Shown here: in pieces, positions 1 through 5,431 of the stretch
Position numbering within the stretch: position 1 is the first letter of the stretch
Layout: each line of letters starts with the position of its first letter
NCBI GenBank assembly: GCA_019416265.1
Contig: DXXQ01000019.1
Coordinates: 1-6,459 of the forward strand
Source: Clostridiales bacterium
Lineage (GTDB): Bacteria > Bacillota > Clostridia > Lachnospirales > Lachnospiraceae
Reading direction: 5' to 3'
Length of the DNA: 6,459 nucleotides
Position numbers and translations under genes: made by a program
Notes under the pieces: generated by a model
What the model was told of the DNA's origin: nothing
Database searches by the model: none
What the model saw: the letters and a program-made list of their open reading frames with translations, nothing else

Positions 1-1131
1 GTAATGATAGGAAACCTGGCCGAGTCCGTAAATTTCCATATAATATCTTGCAATCTCCGAAATCCTGTCATTATCGATGAGATCCTCGCAGGCCTGGCGG
101 AACCCCTCCTGCTCTGCGAATTTAAACCGTACCACTGCCGCGCCGTTATCAAGACGCAGCCGGCAAAGCCGGTAAACCTGTTCTCTGTCATAGCTGTCAA
201 AGCAAGCCCCGTTCATCACATAAAAATTCTTGTCCCTGGCTGTACACGAAGGGACGGGAAATTCAGAAGAAGCCGTATAATCCGCTTCATATTCCTCGGG
301 GAAGGGACAGAGATAATCGTAGATCGTCGTCTTGTGCTCTGCCATTACAGCCGCATCCCCCTCCAGGAAATCCGGCTGATCTCCGTTGGTGGCATCCACA
401 TAATAATATTCTCCGTCAAGAAGCACCAGGTTCCAGGCATGGCCTTCGTCACTGTCCGCAGAGCTTCCCTCCACATAAATACAGGAAACTCCAAGCCTTT
501 CCAAAAGGTACTGCACAGCCTTTGCATATCCGGCACAGACAGCTTCCTTCTTCCAGAAAACTCCTGCAATGCTCTGATCGTCCTCAGATGAAACATATTT
601 TGTATGATCTATGATATATGTATAGACCGTCTGCACCTTTTCGTAATCCCCCGCCCCTTCCGGGATCAGGGAAAGCACCTCGCCATAAGCCTGCTCCATG
701 GAATCTTCAATGAGTTTGGATTCCTCCGGGCTGTAGCTGTATTCAGGGGAAAATCGGCAGTAATCCCCCCGGGCATAAACCGTTTTATAAACCTGCTTTC
801 TGTTGTGGATCCAGAAAAGCTCCGGATGATCCTTTAAAACCGCATGATAAACCCGGTCGACATGGCTGTCTCCTGAAATTGTCAGGTAAAAGCTTTCCTC
901 TCTGTTCCGGACACCCTTCAAAAGCTCCCGGTATCCCCGTTTCTCATCCTCTGACAATAGATTAAAATAGTATTCCTGATATCCCTCTTCCTGCTGAACA
1001 ACCTCTTCCTTCCGCATCCTGCGCACCTCGCCCGGCCCTCTGACCAGGGCAGACAGACGCAGTCCGGTCGCAAGAAGGAGAACGACTGCAAGCACCAGAA
1101 AAAGTTTATGGAAAAACTTCCTGATTTTCAT
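1..1131 (-). CDS. Membrane-anchored transglutaminase-like protein (C-terminus cut by window edge)
   Basis: The minus-strand frame is open from the ATG at 1131 to base 1, giving 377 codons with no stop, so the C-terminus lies outside the window. Residues 1-8 are basic (MKIRKFFH) and residues 9-24 are a hydrophobic helix with no lipobox, so the protein is probably anchored with its bulk outside the cell. A transglutaminase/protease-like core follows. Cys199 sits in AVCAGYA, His231 in GHAWN and Asp246 in YYVDATNGD, in the order and spacing of the Cys-His-Asp triad. Family members are cysteine peptidases, transglutaminases or inactive binding domains; which one applies here cannot be read. A good ribosome binding site (AAAGGAG, 1137-1143) lies 5 nt before the ATG. 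The gene is divergent from pduL with a 172-nt gap. The fold call is firm; the substrate is unknown. Confidence 0.9.
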   Translation of the reverse strand, partial: MKIRKFFHKLFLVLAVVLLLATGLRLSALVRGPGEVRRMRKEEVVQQEEGYQEYYFNLLSEDEKRGYRELLKGVRNREESFYLTISGDSHVDRVYHAVLKDHPELFWIHNRKQVYKTVYARGDYCRFSPEYSYSPEESKLIEDSMEQAYGEVLSLIPEGAGDYEKVQTVYTYIIDHTKYVSSEDDQSIAGVFWKKEAVCAGYAKAVQYLLERLGVSCIYVEGSSADSDEGHAWNLVLLDGEYYYVDATNGDQPDFLEGDAAVMAEHKTTIYDYLCPFPEEYEADYTASSEFPVPSCTARDKNFYVMNGACFDSYDREQVYRLCRLRLDNGAAVVRFKFAEQEGFRQACEDLIDNDRISEIARYYMEIYGLGQVSYHY

Positions 1132-1161
1132 AAATACTCCTTTATCTCAAGTTTCTTTTTT

Positions 1162-1190
1162 ATTATACCGACTGTCGGTGCGGTTGTAAA
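1162..1190 (-). promoter_or_regulatory. Sigma-A promoter of the transglutaminase-like gene
   Basis: On the minus strand, -35 TTTACA (1185-1190) and -10 TATAAT (1162-1167) are separated by exactly 17 nt. Transcription should start near 1155, giving a leader of about 24 nt that contains the AAAGGAG site. The spacer carries a perfect inverted repeat (separate entry), so a bound repressor would block polymerase. Confidence 0.8.
1167..1179. promoter_or_regulatory. Operator-like inverted repeat in the promoter spacer
   Basis: ACCGAC-T-GTCGGT is a perfect 6-bp-arm dyad with a one-base centre, placed between the -10 and -35 of the minus-strand promoter and touching the -10. G+C-rich ACCGAC/GTCGGT dyads of this size resemble operators of TetR-family repressors; that family assignment is inference. 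No regulator gene is in the window. Confidence 0.5.
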
Positions 1191-1258
1191 CATTTACTTG
1201 ACTGCACCCTTGTAAATTGTTCCAAAACAGTTGCCTTTTTTCTTGTAAAGGGGTAAAC

Positions 1259-1264
1259 TATGAT
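1259..1264 (+). promoter_or_regulatory. Possible -10 element for pduL
   Basis: TATGAT lies about 40 nt before the pduL start, which would give a leader of about 33 nt. No good -35 sits 16-18 nt upstream: the region there is a T-run, and the nearest TTGCCT (1231-1236) is 22 nt away. If used, the promoter is weak or activator-dependent. Confidence 0.3.
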
Positions 1265-1303
1265 AAATTAACGTTTTAAAATTTTCTGTGGAGGAATAAT
1301 GAG

Positions 1304-1942
1304 ATGAGCATAAAAATTCCCATCGAGACTTCGGCAAGACACATTCATTTATCCAGATCGGATTTTGAGAAATTATTCGGCCCTGATGCAGAGCTCCATT
1401 ATGTAAAAGAATTAAGCCAGCCCGGACAGTATCTCTGTGAAGAACGGGTTACTGTCAAAGGGCCGAAGGGCGTTTTTGAAAACATGGCCCTTCTTGGCCC
1501 CTTCCGCAAGGAAAGCCAGGTAGAGCTTTCCCTTACAGATACCAGAAAGTTGGGAATTCCGGGTGTGATCCGCCAGTCCGGAGATATTGACGGAACGCCC
1601 GGCTGTACCCTGGCAGGCCCCTTTGGGGAAACGGAAATAGAAAAAGGCGTGATCGTTGCCAAACGCCATATCCACATGACTCCCGAGGACGCCCTTACCC
1701 TTCGTGTCCACGACAACGACGAGGTTTTTGTCCTGACCAAAAGCTACGGACGCGCCCTTATCTATGCAGACGTTGTCGTCCGTGTACACTGGGATTTCAA
1801 GCTTGCCATGCATGTGGACACAGACGAGGCAAATGCATTTTCCAGCGACGCGGAGCCCTATGGAGTCATCATCCGGCTTTTTGACAGCAACTTCAATACA
1901 GACAAATGGATTGAAGACGTTCTCTCAGGTATTAACCGCTGA
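1304..1942 (+). CDS. pduL: PduL-type phosphate acyltransferase (phosphotransacylase)
   Basis: The 212-aa product interconverts acyl-CoA plus phosphate with acyl-phosphate plus CoA (acetyl or propanoyl), allowing ATP formation with an acetate/propionate kinase. It has the two-domain PduL layout. HIHLS carries His13 and His15, GPFRKESQVE carries Arg68 and Glu74, RHIHM carries His122 and His124, and MHVDTDEANA carries His170. As I recall the Rhodopseudomonas PduL structure, these match the ligands of the two metal ions and the phosphate-binding Arg; the spacings His13-Glu74 (61) and His13-His122 (109) agree. Length is normal for the family. The protein starts directly at the fold, with no N-terminal encapsulation peptide, and no shell gene or kinase is visible, so it is probably a free cytosolic enzyme. 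GGAGGA (1290-1295) lies 8-9 nt before the ATG. Another ATG at 1299 gives only ATG-AGA-TGA. Confidence 0.95.
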   Translation: MSIKIPIETSARHIHLSRSDFEKLFGPDAELHYVKELSQPGQYLCEERVTVKGPKGVFENMALLGPFRKESQVELSLTDTRKLGIPGVIRQSGDIDGTPGCTLAGPFGETEIEKGVIVAKRHIHMTPEDALTLRVHDNDEVFVLTKSYGRALIYADVVVRVHWDFKLAMHVDTDEANAFSSDAEPYGVIIRLFDSNFNTDKWIEDVLSGINR

Positions 1943-1970
1943 ATCAAAAACCTGGTTAGCTTTCTTCTGT

Positions 1971-2936
1971 TTACCAGTGAAGAAGGGTTCCTCCCCAGGT
2001 AAGCCCTGCGCCGAAGCCGGACATTAAAAGAAGATCCCCCCGCTCCAGCTTCCCTTCCCTGTTCAGCTCGTCCAGGAGAATGGGAATGCTGGCTGCGGAG
2101 GTATTTCCGTACTGCTCTACATTTACAGGAAATTTCTCCTCACTCTCCCCCAGTCTTTTGGCAACAGAGCTGATGATCCGCCTGTTTGCCTGATGGAGGA
2201 GCACATATTTAACCTCTTTCAAATTCTTTCCGCCTTTTTCCAAAAGTTCACAGACACATTCCGGAACTGTTTTCACCGCAAACTTAAACACCTCCCGGCC
2301 ATCCATATGAAGAAGCTTTTCCGGCACTGCCTCCGATACGGGAGTGGGGGCCTTAGCCGCCTGGCTGACCAGAACAGAACCCTTTTCCCCGTTGCTGTGC
2401 TGGCTGATCTCCAAAATTCCATCCTCTGCTTCTCCCACAACGCAGGCTCCGGCTCCGTCTCCGAAAAGAACACAGGTGCTTCTGTCTGTCCAGTCCGTAA
2501 TCCTTGAGATGGTGTCAACTCCAATCACAAGAACCTTCCTGTAAAAACCTGTCCTGATATATGCGTGGGCAGTATTCAGGGCAAAGATAAAGCCGGAGCA
2601 TGCAGCGCTGATATCCATAGCCGCAGCGCCCTGAATCCCAAGACGACCGCAGACCTGGCAGGCCACCCCGGGAAAATTACATCCTGCCGAAGAGGTTGCG
2701 GCAAGGACAAGATCGATCTCTGTCGGATCCGTTCCCCCGTTTTTAAGGGCATTCTCCGCAGCTTTTTGGGCAAGGGTTACTGCGTCTTCCTCCTCTCCTG
2801 CAAGAAAACGGCTCCCGATTCCTGTCCTGCTTCGAATCCACTCGTCGCTTGTATCTACATAGTTTGACAATTCTTCATTTGTAATCCTGTATGCGGGAAG
2901 CGCTCTCCCTGTTCCTTCGATCCTAGTTGTTCTCAT
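1971..2936 (-). CDS. fabH: Beta-ketoacyl-ACP synthase III (FabH)
   Basis: FabH condenses a starter acyl-CoA (usually acetyl-CoA) with malonyl-ACP, the first elongation step of type II fatty acid synthesis in the cytosol. The 321-aa product is standard length. The catalytic triad is complete: Cys113 in DISAACSGF, His248 in LLHQANRR and Asn278 in YGNTSAAS. The family end GFGAGLTWGG is present at 308-316. I start at 2936 (MRTTRIEGTG) because this matches the family N-terminus and lies 42 nt after the predicted transcription start. The frame extends up to 3044, but that part would cross the promoter and palindrome. The ribosome binding site is weak (GGATGG, 2943-2948). No acpP, fabD, fabG or fabF gene is adjacent, so this is a stand-alone copy, either the only FabH or a second one with different starter preference. 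It converges on pduL, with 28 nt between the stops. Confidence 0.95.
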   Translation of the reverse strand: MRTTRIEGTGRALPAYRITNEELSNYVDTSDEWIRSRTGIGSRFLAGEEEDAVTLAQKAAENALKNGGTDPTEIDLVLAATSSAGCNFPGVACQVCGRLGIQGAAAMDISAACSGFIFALNTAHAYIRTGFYRKVLVIGVDTISRITDWTDRSTCVLFGDGAGACVVGEAEDGILEISQHSNGEKGSVLVSQAAKAPTPVSEAVPEKLLHMDGREVFKFAVKTVPECVCELLEKGGKNLKEVKYVLLHQANRRIISSVAKRLGESEEKFPVNVEQYGNTSAASIPILLDELNREGKLERGDLLLMSGFGAGLTWGGTLLHW

Positions 2937-2954
2937 AGTAAACCATCCATTTAT

Positions 2955-2971
2955 ATTTTGATATTCAAACT
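2955..2971. promoter_or_regulatory. FabT-like operator in the fabH leader
   Basis: The 17 bases contain TTTGA-TAT-TCAAA, a perfect 5-bp-arm dyad, extended by an A/T pair at the outer ends. As I recall it, the streptococcal FabT (MarR family) box is ANTTTGATTATCAAATT; this site agrees at 13 of the 16 defined positions. It lies about 8-24 nt after the predicted fabH transcription start, where a bound repressor would block polymerase. The match to a fatty-acid regulator site in front of a fatty-acid gene is the main argument. The regulator itself is not in the window. Confidence 0.5.
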
Positions 2972-2984
2972 TTATTACAACCAA

Positions 2985-3013
2985 AGTATATGAGGTTTTT
3001 CCATGTTTGTCAA
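2985..3013 (-). promoter_or_regulatory. Sigma-A promoter of fabH
   Basis: On the minus strand, -35 TTGACA (3008-3013) and -10 TATACT (2985-2990) are separated by 17 nt, almost perfect consensus. Transcription should start near 2978, about 41 nt before the fabH ATG. The long palindrome ends only 3 nt upstream of the -35. Confidence 0.85.
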
Positions 3014-3016
3014 CCT

Positions 3017-3073
3017 TTTTTTGTTTATCAGGAGAGTAGTACATTCTATACTACTTTCCTGATAAACAAAAAA
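3017..3073. repeat. Near-perfect palindrome, 25-bp arms and 7-nt loop
   Basis: Arms 3017-3041 and 3049-3073 pair over 25 positions with a single non-Watson-Crick pair (G3034/T3056, a G-U wobble in plus-strand RNA, C/A on the minus strand); the loop is CATTCTA. Each arm reads T6, GTTTATCAGG, then GAGTAGTA or AAGTAGTA. Either strand ends in an A-run, so it does not have the shape of an intrinsic terminator. It lies between the NlpC-gene terminator and the fabH -35. It could be a binding site for a dimeric regulator, a small non-autonomous repeat, or an extruding cruciform. Confidence 0.9.
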
Positions 3074-3107
3074 CGCTCCGCGAGGATGCGACCTGTTCTA
3101 TATGAAT

Positions 3108-3141
3108 GAAAACAGAACCATCCCTGTGGGAATGGTTCTGT
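3108..3141 (-). terminator. Intrinsic terminator after the NlpC/P60 gene
   Basis: Arms 3112-3124 and 3128-3141 form a 13-bp stem with one bulged base and a 3-nt loop. On the minus strand the hairpin is followed by TTTTC and further T-rich sequence. It begins 42 nt after the stop codon of the NlpC/P60 gene and isolates that gene from fabH. Confidence 0.75.
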
Positions 3142-3183
3142 ATGGTTTCTGCTGAGAAACACTTCCAAGGTTCCTCAGATCCC

Positions 3184-5100
3184 TTATTCTGCTTTAAATA
3201 CTTGGATCTCATCTTCGGAAAGTACGATCTTATGATCGAGAATACTGAGAGTCGGTCCTACGAAATCCCTGTCAGGTTTCACATAATCCTTCGGAAGAAC
3301 AGGGCCGATGAAATCAGGCGCTGTGCTCTGGGCAGACTGAGAGTTCTTATTCAGGAGAGCCTGAAGAGAATCTGTCACCTGTACGTCTGAGAAGCCTGCC
3401 GCTGCAGTATTTGCAGCACCTGCTTCCGGCGCATTCTGTGTCTTGTTGGAATCCGGATAGAAAGAAGCCTGGCGGATATAGCGGAAGCTTGCGCTGTAAG
3501 CCTCTCCCACTGTTACGCCGTTCTGACCGGAGGAACAGTGCACGGCGATCCAGTCTCCCGCATCTGTTTTTCCGCAGAGAATTCCTACATGGTTGTCGCT
3601 TCCGGCCTCAGGGCCTCTCTGGAAAACAAGGTCTCCGGGCTGGGCCTCGGCCTCGCTGATCACATTGGCCTTATACCACTGATCCGAAGTACCGTCGCCG
3701 ATCAGTTCCTGCATGGTCGGATTCTGGTAACCGTTAATCACTGCCCAGGTTACAAAACCGCTGCAGTCCAGGCCATAAGCGCGCAAAGTCCCCGTACTGT
3801 TGCTGCCTTCTGCGCTTACCTTGTAAATACTTCCCCAGGACGGATTTTCACCGATGCTGTTATACTTGCCGCCCCAGAAATAGCCCACCTTACCTACAAG
3901 GGAGTAGGCTGCTGTGAGCACGTTTACCCGCTCCTCTGAAACATCGTCTCCGACGCTCTGGCGCACAAAACCCTTGGCTGCAGTTACGGTGGCGCTCAAA
4001 AGCTTACAGTCTGTCTCTACATATTTTTTAAGGATTTTACGATCCTTACGGGCTATTTTATTTTTCTTGATGTAATAATTGATATGACGGTTGCCATATG
4101 TAACCTTTGTAATGTTCTTTTTATCCCGGATCACAGGATTCATCATCGCAAAGATCTTTGCAAGTTCATCCTTGCAGGAAGCGTCGAGTTTATATTCCTT
4201 GACGCCCTTCTGGTTCTGTTCGTATATATAAATGGCAATAATATCCTGCCAGTTTCTTACAAGAAGCGTATCCTGAGAGCTGGTGAGACCGCCGTTTTTA
4301 TCACAGGCGTCCTTCAGCTTGTTTTTCTCTTTGTATTCTTTTTCGATAGAATCCATTACATCCGCAAAATCATCGGAAAAAGTAAGCTGGTAGTTTTTCT
4401 TTAAGCTGTTTAAATAAAATTCTTTCCCTGCATGAAGATTGGAAACCATGTTTGTATAATATACAGGCTGTCCGATCAGTGGGGAATTGACGTTGGTGTT
4501 GTCAGAAATAAACGGATCGGAACTGTCGTCGAATGGAAGCTCATGATCTGCGTCGTCAAGCTTCTCAAGATCAGCCAGCTTCTTCTCCAGCTCCTGAAAG
4601 AGCGAATAATTCGTCACAAGAAGCTTCTCTTTTTCCGTAAGAAGATCATATTCCCTGCGGATGGTTTCTATTGTTTCTTTATGATCAAGTGTGATCGTTT
4701 CAAGGGCCAGCGCGTTAATTTTATCGATAAGCAGACGGATCTTTTCCTGAACCTCCGGCGTAGGAGTGACACTTGGTTCCCCCGGTGTCGGGGTTACGCT
4801 GGGCTCTCCCGGTGTCGGAGTAACACTTGGTTCTCCCGGTGTAGGCGTCACATCCGGTTCCCCTGGCGTAGGAGTCGGCGCAGGACTGATATCCGGCTCC
4901 CCCGGTGTCGGAGTCGGTTCATCCGGTGTAAGCTCCGGGTCTCCGGGAATGGAAATAAAGTCGTCTTCCGGCTGGTCAGAAAAATCACTTTCTGAACTCA
5001 GCTCTGCTGTTTCCGCCGCAAAAACGGCCGGCGTTGTAGTAAATATCATTCCGGACACTAATGTGATGCATAAGCATCTTGTCAGGTATCTGTTTTTCAT
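3184..5100 (-). CDS. Secreted NlpC/P60 peptidoglycan endopeptidase with Pro-rich linker
   Basis: The 638-aa product is a predicted exported cell-wall hydrolase; NlpC/P60 (C40) enzymes usually cut the D-Glu to diamino-acid bond of stem peptides. A signal peptide covers residues 1-28 with cleavage at AVFA/AE. A Pro/Thr/Glu-rich linker (about 52-115) ends in four 9-residue repeats. A helical module (about 117-179) follows, with INAL and YDLLTEKEKLLVTN motifs seen in clostridial surface proteins. A charged central region (about 210-380) contains NWQDIIAIY. The C40 domain (about 390-549) has Cys446 in GLDCSGF, His504 in NHVGIL and His521 in AVHCSSGQ as the likely triad. The tail carries two DFxGPxL motifs (596-602, 612-618). 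I chose the ATG at 5100 because it starts the signal peptide, with GGGAG 12 nt upstream. An in-frame ATG at 5133 would add 11 residues but has AAAGG touching it. No wall-anchoring motif or membrane segment is seen at the C-terminus. Confidence 0.92.
   Translation of the reverse strand: MKNRYLTRCLCITLVSGMIFTTTPAVFAAETAELSSESDFSDQPEDDFISIPGDPELTPDEPTPTPGEPDISPAPTPTPGEPDVTPTPGEPSVTPTPGEPSVTPTPGEPSVTPTPEVQEKIRLLIDKINALALETITLDHKETIETIRREYDLLTEKEKLLVTNYSLFQELEKKLADLEKLDDADHELPFDDSSDPFISDNTNVNSPLIGQPVYYTNMVSNLHAGKEFYLNSLKKNYQLTFSDDFADVMDSIEKEYKEKNKLKDACDKNGGLTSSQDTLLVRNWQDIIAIYIYEQNQKGVKEYKLDASCKDELAKIFAMMNPVIRDKKNITKVTYGNRHINYYIKKNKIARKDRKILKKYVETDCKLLSATVTAAKGFVRQSVGDDVSEERVNVLTAAYSLVGKVGYFWGGKYNSIGENPSWGSIYKVSAEGSNSTGTLRAYGLDCSGFVTWAVINGYQNPTMQELIGDGTSDQWYKANVISEAEAQPGDLVFQRGPEAGSDNHVGILCGKTDAGDWIAVHCSSGQNGVTVGEAYSASFRYIRQASFYPDSNKTQNAPEAGAANTAAAGFSDVQVTDSLQALLNKNSQSAQSTAPDFIGPVLPKDYVKPDRDFVGPTLSILDHKIVLSEDEIQVFKAE
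4756..4863 (-). repeat. Four 27-bp tandem repeats encoding GEP(S/D)VTPTP
   Basis: Four consecutive 27-base units encode GEPDVTPTP once and GEPSVTPTP three times, at residues 80-115 of the NlpC/P60 protein. Related but less regular units extend to about 4925. The units differ mostly at third codon positions, so this is not a very recent expansion, but copy number may vary between strains. The linker probably spans the wall between the signal peptide and the folded domains. Confidence 0.9.
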
Positions 5101-5126
5101 ATTAGAAAGATGCTCCCTTCTTTCAT
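5097..5126 (-). CDS. Possible 9-codon leader ORF overlapping the NlpC/P60 start
   Basis: ATG at 5126 opens a short frame encoding MKEGSIFLI, whose TGA stop (5097-5099) overlaps the NlpC/P60 ATG as ATGA. AAAGGA (5133-5138) sits 7 nt before this ATG, better spacing than the main start has. Terminating ribosomes could restart on the main ATG. The peptide shows no run of a single amino acid, so classic attenuation is not suggested. It may be chance. Confidence 0.35.
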   Translation of the reverse strand: MKEGSIFLI

Positions 5127-5134
5127 CGAACATC

Positions 5135-5150
5135 CTTTACGTTTGTAAAG
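5135..5150 (-). promoter_or_regulatory. Small hairpin overlapping the leader ribosome binding site
   Basis: CTTTAC and GTAAAG (minus-strand reading CTTTAC-AAAC-GTAAAG) form a perfect 6-bp stem with a 4-nt loop. The downstream arm includes the AAAG of the AAAGGA site that would serve the leader ORF or the 5133 start, so folding could hide it. The stem is A/U-rich and weak. Confidence 0.35.
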
Positions 5151-5192
5151 TACGCACAAATGCTTTTCTCCAGTTAAAATATCAACGTACAT

Positions 5193-5221
5193 ATTTTAGC
5201 ACACTTTTTTTTTGAACGCAA
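5193..5221 (-). promoter_or_regulatory. Sigma-A promoter of the NlpC/P60 gene
   Basis: On the minus strand, -35 TTGCGT (5216-5221) and -10 TAAAAT (5193-5198) are 17 nt apart. TG one base before the -10 makes it an extended -10 (TGCTAAAAT). Transcription should start near 5186, leaving a leader of about 85 nt before the ATG at 5100. Confidence 0.7.
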
Positions 5222-5366
5222 GAAAATGAACAAATTAGAAAAATAATTCATGGTTTTTTTATAAATTTATTCTATTTTACTTAGCTCTTTTTATTTCAGG
5301 TTCTTCTTCATTTCCTGTTCTGCAAGCAAACGTTTCAGATAACGGATCTCTTTTACATTTTTTTAC
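5222..5366. other. AT-rich intergenic stretch with no supported gene
   Basis: This lies between the NlpC/P60 promoter and the terminator of the PLC-like gene. It is very A/T-rich, with T-runs. The only coding-looking part is an ATG-less minus-strand frame at 5291-5362 that ends in KEIRYLKRLLAEQE and MKKNLK before a stop. It has no start codon or ribosome binding site at its head, so it is at best a remnant. Confidence 0.5.
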
Positions 5367-5395
5367 AAAAAAAGAATCCCCATAGGATTCTTTTT
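5367..5395 (-). terminator. Intrinsic terminator after the PLC-like gene
   Basis: AAAAAGAATCC (5369-5379) and GGATTCTTTTT (5385-5395) form a perfect 11-bp stem with a 5-nt loop. On the minus strand it runs into seven Ts. It begins 36 nt after the stop codon of the PLC-like gene. The A/T outer stem would also give a T-run on the plus strand, but no plus-strand gene enters from the left. Confidence 0.85.
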
Positions 5396-5431
5396 ATAGA
5401 TTCTGGATGTATTTTATGTATCCGAGATTTC

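Noticed and set aside
4..837. Plus-strand ORFs at 4-591 and 604-837
   Set aside because: Antisense to the transglutaminase-like gene, whose catalytic motifs are clear on the minus strand.
1184..1249. Three copies of TTGTAAA (1184, 1210, 1243) in the pduL/transglutaminase gap
   Set aside because: Unequal spacing and low complexity in AT-rich DNA; one copy is simply the -35 region of the minus-strand promoter.
1952..1986. Hairpins between the convergent pduL and fabH stops (CTGGT/ACCAG and CTTTCTTC/GAAGAAGG)
   Set aside because: Stems are 5 and 8 bp with long loops, overlap the fabH end, and have no well-placed T-run on the plus strand; the TTTTT on the minus strand follows only the 5-bp stem. 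Too weak to call a terminator.
2937..3044. N-terminal extension of fabH to an ATG at 3044
   Set aside because: The added 36 residues translate the palindrome, the promoter and the leader, and do not resemble the FabH N-terminus; the ATG at 2936 fits both family and promoter.
3017..3073. Palindrome as an intrinsic terminator or as a FapR box
   Set aside because: No T-run follows the stem on either strand. The central GTAGTA/TACTAC arms are 7 nt apart, whereas the FapR box as I recall it has related arms 5 nt apart and lacks the long outer stem.
4432..4995. 187-codon plus-strand ORF
   Set aside because: Antisense to the middle of the NlpC/P60 gene; the Arg/Cys-rich composition is that of a shadow frame.
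5101..5186. c-di-AMP (ydaO) riboswitch in the NlpC/P60 leader
   Set aside because: Such riboswitches often control cell-wall hydrolases, but the leader is only about 85 nt, shorter than that element, and shows only one small hairpin.
4766..5215. Plus-strand ORF with repeated GSPGVGVT units
   Set aside because: It is the antisense reading of the Pro-rich repeats of the NlpC/P60 gene, with no ribosome binding site or promoter.
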